Below are positions 45,501 through 56,000 of a stretch of DNA of 64,000 nucleotides, one piece after another. This DNA comes from Marsupella aquatica (lineage: Eukaryota > Marchantiophyta): contig OZ316893.1 of the NCBI GenBank assembly GCA_973895155.1, forward strand, positions 17,546,001-17,610,000, read 5' to 3'. Under the pieces are notes generated by a model. The model was not told the DNA's origin, made no database searches, and saw only the letters and a program-made list of their open reading frames with translations. Positions within the stretch are counted from its first letter, which is position 1; every line of letters begins with the position of its first letter. The position numbers and the translations under genes are program-made.

Positions 45501-46234
45501 CAATGCTTCCCAGAAACCGATATATTTGTCTCCGTTGAAGAAGTACCCAGATACCTCTACTGGTCGGTAAAGCTCGCTCTGAGATGGGTAGTCAAAGTTA
45601 AGGATGTAGTGGTGTCGTCCTACTAGGCGGATGGCTCTCTCGTACTCGCGTTCGATTTCGTATCGGTGCGGGTTGGCGTGTTTCAATGAGTCGGCCAAGT
45701 GCCTTCCGGTAGATAGGAACTGCGTCCTGAATCGAATGGCCGAACTGGAGAGGATCGTGTGCGACATTTAGAGGAGATAGTAGTGGCGACTTAGAGCGAA
45801 CGAGAGAGCTAGGGTCGAAGCTGGCGCGTGGACTGATGGACTGGTGCACTCCAAAGGGTCGGCTCCCTTTTTATACCTTGAGGGCTTGTCGATCCCCCGA
45901 CATCTCCTCGTTGCCTATAGGCTGAACCGTTCACGCTTGTAGTGTACTGGCCACTCCGCCGGTCTGAGTCATCGCGTGTCAGTGGACGCCTCCCAAAGTT
46001 CGTTATACGGACCCGAGGGAGGGGCCCCTCCACGCTCATAACCCGGGCTTGCAAATGGCAATGCGCCGCCAGCCCGAACATGAATTACCCTTATTGACTA
46101 ATGATTTCCTACTCATAATGGCTACCTAAATATTGTCGTTATGCTAATCATAGCGGCCTAAGATACTCCTAACGCGCGTGCTAGGCACGGTTTAGACCGA
46201 ATTACTCATTACTCGCCGTACTGGCGGCGTCACA
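42534..46234 (-). mobile_element. Family 2 LTR-less element, copy A
   Basis: A 3701-bp element in minus orientation. The 5' end (right side, reversed) is TGTGACGCCGCC and the 3' end reversed is TGTCACGTCATC. The exact 5-bp duplication is CGTGG. A TATA box (GTATAAAAAGGG reversed) lies at 45867-45878, about 100 bp before the ATG. The 3' non-coding part (42534-43431) carries the conserved box at 42690-42723 and many short words shared with copy B. No direct terminal repeats are detectable. Confidence 0.8.
43432..45767 (-). pseudogene. Gag-like protein of family 2, decayed (copy A)
   Basis: Starts at ATG 45767 (MSHTILSSSAIRFRTQ). There is a helical N-terminal region with YPSQSELYRPVEVSGYFF. A Gln/Pro-rich linker (QAQLQAQLQSQPQP) follows. 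The conserved domain has FEHLAALPWNTCRYYGED, MSLTEERLKMIFGLPEG and ISAAQVIQV. A KKFHEEMERRRKTLYIGGK segment precedes a proline/glutamate linker and a C-terminal coiled coil (ENESLLDQVQLLKANNDRL) ending GKRTRH. Frameshifts near 45400 and 43700 and stops around 44477 and 44390 break it. The domain lines up position by position with family 1 (FYLTPKVIAEVFGLPIG; IGKAQVYLAER). No polymerase or integrase motif. Confidence 0.7.
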
Positions 46235-46239
46235 CGTGG

Positions 46240-46963
46240 TCTTGGATTTAAGAAAAATCAGAGGAGAGAAGCGGCAGGAGTGGAGGATGATTGCAACTCT
46301 GAAAGCTAGATGCAATCACTTATTTGTTGTTAATTCCTCCGGTTTTTCACAAAGAATGGCATCGCATTGTTCAGTTTGGTGATCACTTTAAGCTAGCACC
46401 GAGCGCTGCTTAAGCTCTTTCAATGTTTCGGGATGGAGTTGCCCTCGGCTTAGTTGTTAGGGTTTTTCCCGGATGTTGTCTTCAGGAATTCCATAGTTGT
46501 TCCTGCAGTTGTTGGCTAGCGCCGAGCGCTGCTTTTGTTTTATTGGCAATCCTCAGCCGGGGTCAACCGTGGCTTCTGTATATCAGATTTCTAGGCCTAC
46601 AGGTTTTAACTTATATGTGCGTTTTTTGGACCTGCGCTGAATGCGTTATGTACTTTCCATTATATATGGCAGTTTTATTTTTCCCCTACGCATTTTGACA
46701 TATATTGGTCTCGGATTTTGTTTATCTCAATTGTGAGACGATTTTATTTGTTGTAAAATATTCCGTCTAGTCCAATTTCCTTTCACGCAAATTTGATCGT
46801 CTTCATTTCTATACCAGTAGTTTGAAACGCGTATTTTGTCCACTTTTTTCATGATCACTGTTCACTGTTACCCAAACACTGTTCATTGGTAACAGTTTCT
46901 TTTAGCTGATAATAGTAACTGTTTGTTGTTACTGTTATCTGTTTGCTATCGTTTGTAAATTCC
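46240..46963. other. Right terminal region of element A (non-coding)
   Basis: Holds A palindrome variants CTAGCACCGAGCGCT (46393-46407) and CTAGCGCCGAGCGCTG (46516-46531). From 46855 on come GTTACY/GTAACAG subterminal repeats and the right terminal repeat ending at 46963. No gene. Confidence 0.6.
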
Positions 46964-46973
46964 CCATTCACAC
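46964..46973. repeat. Target-site duplication of element A, right copy (CCATTCACAC)
   Basis: Exact match of 992-1001. Confidence 0.8.
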
Positions 46974-48900
46974 TATATCCATGGGAAGTATTATAATTAC
47001 TCATAATACATCCTCGCAAAAGAATTTTTTTTGTGAGTGTGAGAGACCAAAATAATACTTGCGTTGTTTCCAACATTCTTCTAGACCTAAAGACCTCAAA
47101 CAAAACTTGTCACAACAGGAATACTTAAAAATATCTTTAATTTTTTGTTTTTTCAAGTTCGCATTGATAAGTCTATCTTTTTGAATCATCTGGTCTCTAA
47201 TTTTTTTGCTTGGTCTTCTCACCTCTACTCTATCCTGTATTGTGTAAGGAGAATTCACACCTCCACTAGTTTCCATGGGACTCATTGAAGTTAAAACAAA
47301 AGTATCTTGATCTTCTCCGGTATTACTTTCACTCTCTACATTTTCTAAGACTGGTTCGTGAGCACTCTCTAATCCAAGGATCTTTTTAACAATATTTGAA
47401 ATTACCACAGTCTCTACAGCATCCTCTACGGCATCGGCATCCTACAGCATCCTCTTCAGATTCTTCTGGAAAAGCAATTGGTACCCGAAGATTTCTTGTT
47501 TGAAATATTCTACCTATATTCCTTGGTTCTATCGTAGTATCCCCCACTTGTCGTAATCCTTGCCTTGGTGTCTCATCTTGACTTGAGGGATCATCTTGAC
47601 CATTGAATAGTCTCTAAACAACCTTCAATTTCCCTTCTAGCCTTGAATTTTTGGGACAAGTTTGCGGCAACGCACTTCGCAACAATCTGTGAGGAATTTG
47701 ATGGACACCTGTAGCATTTGCTATACTTGATCTCCTTCCTCCCTTCTGAACTGGTCGTCCTACCAAAGATCCAACAACCTCACACTGCATTTGCACCAAA
47801 GGGCTTTGAAGGCCAAAGTTGACGTTTGATTGACCACTAGGCAAAATCACTGATGGGAATACGGAATGGGATCCCGACTCATATTTGTCCACTAGGACTT
47901 TGAAGTGAGAGCTGCCTCACTTGCGGTTCTACGGCGGCGCTTGACAATTTTTTGTTGTGTAAAACAAAGTGGGATCCACGGATCCCCTTTCTCATTCCTC
48001 CGCCCGAAGCGGCTAACAAAGTTTGTCCATTTTGCAACTCGGGCTCGACATTTGGTAAAATTCCAGGAGGGGATACCAAGTGGGATCCACAGATCCCGTT
48101 CCACATTCCTCTCCCCGAATCAGCAAGCAAAGGTTGTCCGCTTTGCATTTCGGGCTCGCCGTTTGGTAAAATTCCAGGGGGGATACCAAGTGGGATCCAC
48201 AGATCCCCTTTTGCATTCCTCCCCCCGAATGAGCAGGCAAAGGTTGCCCACTTTGCAATTCTGGCTTGCCATTTGGTACAATTCCAGGAGCGAATACCAA
48301 ATGGGATCCACGGATCCCACTTGGTATTCCACTAATGGAATTTGGTAGCGAAGGAGACAAAATTGGCAATCCATGCTCTCCATTCTGCAAACTTTGAGTA
48401 GGGATCCCTCTGGGTATTCTCCGTGCGGCCGACATTTCTAGCACCGTCGGACTTCTGATTCGCTCAAACTGCGATTGCACACTGGACAAAGCTATCTGGA
48501 CTCCAGGAGAACACCACATTGGAAAAACCAGAGGAGATCTCTTGGCGGGCCTACATGGTAACATTGTTTTTGGCATTAGAAACCGAGGCCTACGGTTGGG
48601 TGCATTTGGTGGGGTTCGCGGTGAACTAGTCCGACCTAAGGGTATGACAGTGGACTTTCTCCCAAGCAAACACCATTTAAGCGGTTTGCTTGGAGAAACA
48701 TATTAAGATGTTGGAGCTCTAACAACACTTCTCCCAGACTCGGGATCAAACCCTGAACTCTTTGAATCTGATGAAAATGACATCTCTGGCAAAACTCTGT
48801 GTGAGATTGGAAGCTCCTTCATCAAATGAGATGGAATGAATTTGCGAACAACATTTGGCAAAGATGCATCAGAACTATAAATAGACTCATTGCCTGAAGA
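46974..48900 (-). pseudogene. DUF7869-type transposon protein, N-terminal half (element C gene, right part)
   Basis: Read from about 48900 downward. The Ser/Pro-rich N-terminus includes SPRTPPNAPNRRPRF. Then come three and a half copies of a 37-residue repeat (GICGSHLVSPPGIL, PELQSGQPLLADSGGGM) encoded by 111-bp DNA repeats at about 47960-48320. A Gln/Ser-rich stretch leads to a Cys-rich segment SCCDKFCLRSLGLEECWKQR and YYFGLSHSQKKFF. That last part matches the N-terminal zinc region of DUF7869 proteins. A TAA at about 48705, a frameshift near 48100 and another just before 46990 disrupt it. Skipping element A, coding continues at 1001 with VNGQIICRGGF. The 111-bp repeat embeds the GGGATCC palindrome in coding sequence. 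Confidence 0.65.
47960..48320 (-). repeat. Coding 111-bp tandem repeat carrying GGGATCC palindromes
   Basis: Three full units and a partial one, period about 110-111 bp. Each includes GGGATCCACRGATCCC (47971-47986, 48082-48097, 48192-48207, 48303-48318) flanked by ATACCAAG/TGGTATTCC. The period is a multiple of three, so the protein repeats every 37 residues. Confidence 0.8.
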
Positions 48901-50602
48901 CTATATAGTCTATTTTCCCTTGTCTATATAGTCTATTTTCCCTTGTCGAACACCCGCGTCTATATAGTATCAAGGTCCTATAGGACTAAGGATTCCTATA
49001 GAGAAGAGAACGTTCCAATGACTACAATCTAGAAAAAATAGACTCACTATTTAGGAACCTAAAATAAGTCATAAAAAATGAAGATAGAATCACATGCGAG
49101 TTTGTTCTTATATAGTTTGGGGGAATATGTCCACGTGGCGTTTGCTCATTGGTCCGTACACATTTCTAAACAAGAACGGGGGTAGTGAGGATCATCAGTT
49201 ATCAATCACTGATAATTGATATCAGCGGCTGATATTAGTTATCAATTTTCCACTGAATTTTTTTGAATCGCAACTGAGCAATTGAGATGACGATTTTGCA
49301 CTTCCACGCATCTCAGCTAGGCAACTGAGATTGACTCAATCTCAGCTGACCTCGCCGAGATCGGCGTGCGGACAAAAAAATGAGAAAAATTTATTTTCTT
49401 GAAAAATTCAAAACGAGAAAATAATTTGATTTTTTTTTTTACAAAATTCTATGTCCGTACCGTACGGACACTTGGCCATCTCGGTTGACCCCGCCGAGAA
49501 GTGATGTCCATACGATATGGACACCCATAGTGAAAAAAATTCAAAAAAGGTTTTTTTTCTTCATCAAATTTTGAGAAAAAATTGGAAAAAAAAAATCGCA
49601 TTTTTTTTGGCGTGCGATCTTGCATGGCGGCCTTTCTAAGATGATGTGGCGACTGATGTCAGGTCAACTGATGGAAACGACTGATAACTGATGATGTAAC
49701 TTTACTCACAAGAACCAAATTGATCTTTGAGAGAAAAGAGTATTCCAAAATTGTTTGTTTCTTAAGTTGAATCAGATTTTGGGATCCATGGATCCCGATT
49801 GGTATTCAAACGTTGATTTTTTGACGCGGGTGTTCGACAAGGGAAAATTTGGAAGGTTGAATACCAAATGGGATCCGTGGATCCCATTTCGTATTCACCC
49901 CAACTTTTGGCTGAGTTGTTTTGGGACTTGGGAAATCAAATGGGATCCATGGATCCCTGTTGGTATTCATACCTCTAATTTGTTAGATGGAGGTCAGTGG
50001 TTGGGAAATAAACGGTCTACAATATGTCTAACCATCTGCTTGGGTTAACTTAACTGATTGCGTTGGTCGCTAGTAAATTTTCTGCAGTACATAGTTTTAC
50101 CTTTGGTAAATATTCAAATCTAGTTTAATCGGTAGGTAACTTAAGGCGCCAAATGATCAACTTAGCGTGTTTTTGTTTAATTTTGATGGGATGAATCTGA
50201 AACGAGATACGACATATCCCATTTTGGTTTGAATGATTTGTTTATCGAATGGAGATTTGTGGTATTGACAGTTTTCCCGGAAAATTGATTTAGCGTGCAG
50301 AGATAGGACTTGAAAATCATTGTTTTATGGGTTTTGTGTTTGAATTTTTTTCAGGATAAATTGTTCTAAAATCAAAGATTTCAAAGATTTGTCATTTTTT
50401 GTCAAAAAGTATCTCGATTTGGAATCCGATGTTGGATCCAATTTTACATTCATCCAAGAATTTGTGTTTTTGATATCAATTTAAGATATTTTTTGCCAAA
50501 ATCAAAACACACTTCTTGTTTGGTCGTCACACTTCTTGTTTGGTTGGTCATCGTGTTCTTTGCCTTTGAATTCCAACCATTGATTGTAGACGTTGCGAGG
50601 AG
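48901..50602. other. Non-coding stretch rich in different palindromes (upstream of the C gene)
   Basis: No gene. Features: duplicated TCTATATAGTCTATTTTCCC (48899-48945), and a 26-bp exact inverted repeat (48935-48960 with 49823-49848). ATCAGTTATC/GATATCAGCGGCTGATAT palindromes lie at 49190-49245. CTCAGCTG/ACTGAGATTGACTCAATCTCAG is at 49305-49350. TGTCCGTACCGTACGGACA (about 49451-49469) and TGTCCATACGATATGGACA (about 49506-49524) follow. Three GGGATCC palindromes are at 49781, 49870 and 49942. From 50050 to 50600 there is AT-rich sequence with nothing recognisable. Confidence 0.6.
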
Positions 50603-52895
50603 CTAGTCGTGTCGGATTGTAGGACTTTGGTAATTTGGATCAACTTCCCACAACTGTTTAGAATTGAAACAATCCCGATATCGTTCAGAGTTTGGGACAG
50701 ACAATTTTTGATGGACAGGTCTCCACCATTCCACCTCAAACTCTCCAGCATGAGCATCATCCGGAACCCGCACAACGCGATCCATGGCTCTTCCTAGCCA
50801 GAATTGAAGGGGAACTGTTTGTTTGAATTCATCTGTTAGATGAAAAATAACAAAGGTATCCTATTTAATATTCTCAATTGGGGAGAATCTTGATCTTTCT
50901 CGCTCCAAGCGGTGGCCGACAAATATTGTTTGTCTCTCATATTGATCTTCCTGAAGTTCACGTTCAAGGTTGCCCACGACATCATTGATAAAGCCAATGT
51001 TATTCTCAGAAATCCCAACCTCAGCTCAATATCCTGTTCCATGGTTAGTTCTTGGCCAAAACCCAATGAGTAGCTGATAGTCCATCTCCAGATTAGGCGC
51101 AGAGCATAGGGAACCTTCGAAGACCGTGACGACGTTTTCTCAATACTCAATTTCTAGGGATCAAAAATGATATCCCTCTGATGTGACATCTTTCCAGGCG
51201 GCTTTTAGCTATGAAACGTAATGAATGAGATATTCAAGAATGTCACTTGCTCGCTTATGAGTCAACTCCATTTGTTTTGAAAGAGGATTTCCGGAGGGAA
51301 ACACAGAGTCCTTTCCAGTAGTTTTCCAAATGGTGTGACCTTTTGCAGGTAGCCACGACGAATCAATTTTCTCCCGATATTGATAAACAGGTGTATTTTC
51401 TTTCATTGAAAACAAGAATTGCACAGGGGCCGACTGACCTTGGATCTTCTTCACATAAGAAGAAACATAAGCTTAATATTTGGCAACCTCCCGGATGAAT
51501 CTTGGGACTGGATGCTTCTTCTCACACTCCCAAACTTCAGCCATCAAACTAAAGAAAGTTGTTAACTCATAATTATAAATCTGAATTCCTACTCGTGAAA
51601 AGAGAGCGTCCACGTCCTCATGAGTATGACCAACCATCAGGAAGGAGAGTGTAACAAACTCAAACACTCCTCGAAGAACAAGCTCACTACAATATGCGAT
51701 CACGGTCTGATTCTTATTGTCCTTCCCTAAATTTTCAAGTTGGAGGTGCAAATGTTGTGGAAGTGGTCAAAAAGAATTTGGAGGATGAGGGTTCCACGCG
51801 AGGCTCGCGCGGAGCCTCGTTCTCAAGTCCTTTAAAATGGTCAAAATCCACATGCTTTCTTTCCAGATAGCCAATCTCAAAAGCCCGACGATCTAAAAGT
51901 GCAACAAAAATAGGATCAGACACGTCTGTGCTCTTCTTCAATAAGTCTCCAGTCTTATCCCTAGAGAATGACTCAAGATCCGTGAACAACTTCAAAAGAG
52001 ATGACATTGTGAAATCAAAATCACTCGCCCACAATCCACCAAGTGCAAAATGGGCATAGATTCTGGGATCCCATCCATGCGTGAGCATTCCAGTCAACGT
52101 CATCGGTAATGGAATTGATTTACCCCCTTGACTTTTAAGAGTGGAAGTCATTTTTGGTATTCCTGTTTTGGCTTGATCCATTTTGTCATGAATCACCGAC
52201 AGATACTTCTTTGGCTCTTGATCTGCTGCCAGTTTGGTGGCATAATACATGCTTCTCCAGGACTGTTGTTCCAGCATGCGACGTTCTCTTTTGGCCTTGA
52301 TTTTAAGAACAACATCTTGTCTCTTCTTGCCTCAAAGAGTCTCTTTGATTGTAGTACAGAGATTGCATTTTGCAAAATTGCTTCGATCCGGAAACTGAAA
52401 ATTGGGAAACTTTTTCTCCAGTGTCTTGTAGAACATAGCGATGACAGGAGAAGAAGCTCCAAGATTCTTGTTAAGCTTGCAAGCCTCTTCATAAACGTCT
52501 TTCCTCTTGTAGCTTATGGGAACCCTATACACAACCTTCTGCTTTTCAGACTCTCCAATTTTATGGAGATGAGGCATAGGCTCTGCACATTTTTGGAATA
52601 CACTTTGAATAGACTCCACAAATAGTGTGATGTAGTCTTTTGTTTTCATTGATCCTTGGTTGCCATGAACGTCAACCTTTGCCCCATTCCTATAGTGACT
52701 ATAGATTGAATAGAAGGTTCCTCTCGAGAAACCATGGATGGTCCAAAACCCTTCTTTACAAAGACGTGTCCCACAAAAAATAATAATCCCGGCCTCAATA
52801 GTTTCCATATCCCTCCCGTGTAGATGGTTCAAAACGTACGTCTGTTGATCGGCGTGAGAGAGACCATAAAATTCATCTCTAATCTGATTGACCAC
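50603..52895 (-). pseudogene. Second DUF7869-type transposon protein, decayed (D region)
   Basis: Starts about 52895 (upstream part unknown). Regions in order: a Cys/His segment FCGTRLCKEGFWTIHGFSRG; RSNFAKCNLCTTIKETL (zinc-binding) ending in TGA at 52332; a KKYLSVIHDKMDQAKTG helix; LTGMLTHGWDPRIYAHF. After a frameshift near 51760 comes the diagnostic LQLENLGKDNKNQTVIAYC and FLMVGHTHEDVDALFSRVG. A stop at 51473, further stops near 51207 and 51160, and a C-terminal FWLGRAMDRV..VEWWRP module (agenet- or chromo-like in pattern) near 50785-50610 follow. A hairpin CGAGGCTC-GCGCG-GAGCCTCG interrupts it at about 51791-51811. The sequence differs strongly from the C gene. Confidence 0.7.
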
Positions 52896-53004
52896 TTCCC
52901 ACTATCGCCTTCTACAACAATTCTTTGTGCAACACTCAACCTGGAAGACAACATCAATGGATTTTCGAGTCTTCTTTCTGTTATGCCTTCTATGAATCTT
53001 CTTC

Positions 53005-53009
53005 CTTTC
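53005..53009. repeat. Target-site duplication of family 2 copy B (CTTTC), left
   Basis: CTTTC recurs at 56992-56996 directly after GGCGTGACA. Confidence 0.75.
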
Positions 53010-56000
53010 TATGACGCTGTCGGTACGGTGGGTAATGAGTGATTCGGCCTAATAATGCTTAGCACGCGCGTTAGGGGTATCTTAGGCCATAATTATTAGC
53101 GTAATGACAGTATTTAGGTAGCCATTATGAGTAGGAAATCATTAGTCAATAAGGGGTATTCATGTTTGGGCTGGCGGTGGGTTGCCATTTGCACGCCCGG
53201 GTTGCGAGCGTGTAATGGGCCCCCTTCCCCCCTCCCTCGGGTCCATATAATGAACTCCGGGAGGCGGCCACTAACACGCGCTGACCCAGACCGGCGGAGT
53301 GGCCGGTACACTACAAGCGTGAAAGGCTCGGCCTATAAGCGACGAGGAGGCGTTGGGCAACCGACAAGCTCTCACGGTATAAAACGGGGGCCGATCCTTT
53401 GCAGTGCACCAGTTCTTCAGTTCACGCGCCAGCTTTGACCCCAATTCTCTCGCTCAGCCTTAGTCGCCGTCTATCTCCTGTGAATGTCGCACACAAAACT
53501 TTCCAATTTGGCCATACGATTCTGGACGCAGTTCTCGTCTATCGAAGGGCACTTGGCCAACTCATTAAAACACGCAACCCGCACCAATACAAAATCGAGC
53601 GCGAGTACGAGAGGGCCATCCGCCTAGCAGGCCACCACCACTATCTCCTTAACTTTGATTACCCATCCCAGAGCGAGCTTTACCAACCCAAAGAAATATC
53701 AGGATACTTCTTTGACAGAGGAAAATACATCATTTTTTGGGAGGCACTGCTTCGGCTTCCGGACACGGTCTTCACTATCCCGAGCACGATCGACTTACAG
53801 TGGCTCCACTTCAACCACATCCCCGCTCGGGTCCAGGACATCATCAACAACGAGTCCAGCACTACCCGGTCGACAAGGGCGTCTACACTTACTTTGGAAA
53901 ATCTCTACCGGCACCTGCAAAACTTCATGGGAACTAGACCATCAACCACCGGTGCCGGCCCAGTCGAGCCCATGCCCGTACCTGCACCAACATCGACTCA
54001 GGCTCAGGCTCAGCCTAGCCGATCCCCACCGCCGGTCGCCCTGACAGTACAAGTATGCTCCGTCGTCAACACTGTGGACCTCAGCGACGACGACGAGGAT
54101 ACCCCACCCCTTCTCAGGCGGCCCAGAGGAGCGAGCACCCAGGGAGTCGGCACTACATCGCCCCCTCCCCAAGCCCAAACCCGAGTAGTAGCTCTGGTGG
54201 ACAACACGGTGACCGTAGTCGCCCCGGCCCCAATACTAACGGTGATGGCTCTACCCATACCCAACCGGGAGGATGGCGAGATGTCAACCTCTCCGAGCCA
54301 TCCCGGGAGCCAGTCTCGGGGAAAGAAGAGGAAGGAACCCGTAGTTATATCCGGGTTAACCATGGCCACGGTAGCCGCAACCAAGGTGACAATGCACCGC
54401 ATGGGGGAGAACGTGCATAAGAACATCCTCCACCCCAAACATGCGGTGTACTTGAGGACTCAGGGGTTCGAGCACCTCGCCTTGTTCCCATGGAACACCT
54501 ACAGATACTACGGGGAGGACATGATGGAGTTCGTCAAGAATTATGACGACGTCTGTCAGTAGACTCGGCTACGAGGGAGGAATATGTCCCTCACAGAGGA
54601 GCGGCTCAGGATGATCTTTGGGCTACCCGAGGGAGATCAACGAGTCAAATCACGGGCTCCCGGGGGCAAAGGAGCCAAGTACCAATCCTCAAGTTTTCCC
54701 TTCGAGAGGTCAGTGGACAACGGGTTTGTGATGAGGACTTGCCTCATCCCCGAGATAGCCGAGTGGCTGGAGTTCTAGAGGTACGCCCTCCACATGATGG
54801 AACCCTGGGCAAGATCCCCGTTGCCCAGGTTATTCAGGTCGAGAACTATCGACCTAGGAAGTGGGCATCGTACTTTGCTAAGAAGTTCCATGAAGAGATG
54901 GAACGGCAAAGGAAGGCGCTCTACATTGGCGGGAAGGCATATTTTGCAAGCCACATCGAGATCATTCTCGAGTGGTACGCCCGGTTCGATCGACGAACCC
55001 TTCCCCGGACCAACGTAACTAAGTTGGTTCCAACTAAGTGGATCTTCCCGGCCTTGGAGAGACGGTCTCAACCCGAGGCCCAAAGTCTGGCGGCGACGCA
55101 GGCCTCACCCATCCCACCTCCACAAGTAGTGGTAGCTGTGGCCGAAGAGGTACCGGAAGAGGCAGTGATCGCAACCTTAGACGCGATCAACCAGGTCGGG
55201 CCGAGTGCAGAAGTCGGGGCGATGGAGGCCTTGCCCGAGCCCGAGGGTCCAAAAGACCCACCAGTGGCTATTCCATAGGACAGCCCGATGGTGGAGGAGG
55301 ACACTCCAGCCCCTTCTAACACTACATCCCCAGGGCTGGATGTCACTACCCCGGCTCCCACGCGAGTTAACGTCTACCCGTGCCCAACTCCGGACGGGCA
55401 CAACCTGGACCACCCAGAACTCTTTGTATCGGGTACAATTCTAAACGGGCTGTTAGGAGATTTCTCCCAACAAATTGCCCGAGATACCGGGGAGTTCATG
55501 GCCCGGAAGGTAGCCTAATTCTTCAACCAGGAGTTGGTTACCGCTGTAAAGGCCGGCCGGGCCCAGTTGGAGGCCCTTTAGAGGATAGAGCGGTACCGGG
55601 TTGAGTCCGTGTACCTAAAGGACAAAGTTGCAGCTCAAGAGGCTGAGCTTCTACAACTACAACCCAAGGTTGCAACCGCCGATGAGTTGTTAGCAGAGCC
55701 GCGCGCCCTTACCGTCTTAGCCGAACAGGCCAAAGCTGGGAAGGAGGCCGAGATTGCACGGCTCCAGAGCCAGGTTGACAGTTTGAAGAACTAAACTATC
55801 ACCTGGCTGAAAGACCTGGAGGAGGCCGAAGAGCGAGCCCAGCGTGACACTACGGAGATTGCCGCCCTGCAGGCCGAAGTGGCACGGCTTCAAACCGAAG
55901 CCGAGAAACAGACCCAGATGGTGGACAAGCTGACAAGCAACTGGAAGAGGCATGCTAGGAGGCAGTTGAGGAGACGAACGCGGCAAAGCAAGAGAATGAA

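Larger units (their letters stand above)
1002..46963. mobile_element. Element A: Mutator-like element with ParB/methyltransferase-like cargo, itself full of insertions
   Basis: The element is bounded by the 10-bp duplication CCATTCACAC. The two ends are imperfect inverted repeats of about 45 bp: left GGGTATGATAGC...ACAGAAAACAG...GTTACTA, right (reversed) GGAAT...GATAGC...ACAGATAACAG...GTTACTA. Both subterminal regions carry GTTACC/TGTTAACAG-type repeats. Inside are a MULE transposase pseudogene (minus), a divergent ParB/methyltransferase-like gene (plus), a small first exon at 42142, and at least 13 copies of the AGCGCCxGGCGCT palindrome. After removing the 7.7-kb insert, element B and a 3.7-kb element, the original would be about 11.6 kb. 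A second copy starts at 60582. The structure is directly visible; assignment to Mutator-like elements rests on the transposase and the duplication length. Confidence 0.75.

Noticed and set aside
46423-46698. Plus-strand frame as the next exon of the 42142 gene
   Set aside because: Hydrophobic, begins without an acceptor and spans an A palindrome; it looks like intron or terminal-region sequence.
47960-48320. CRISPR-like array
   Set aside because: The units are contiguous 111-bp coding tandem repeats, not short repeats with unique spacers, in a eukaryotic transposon.
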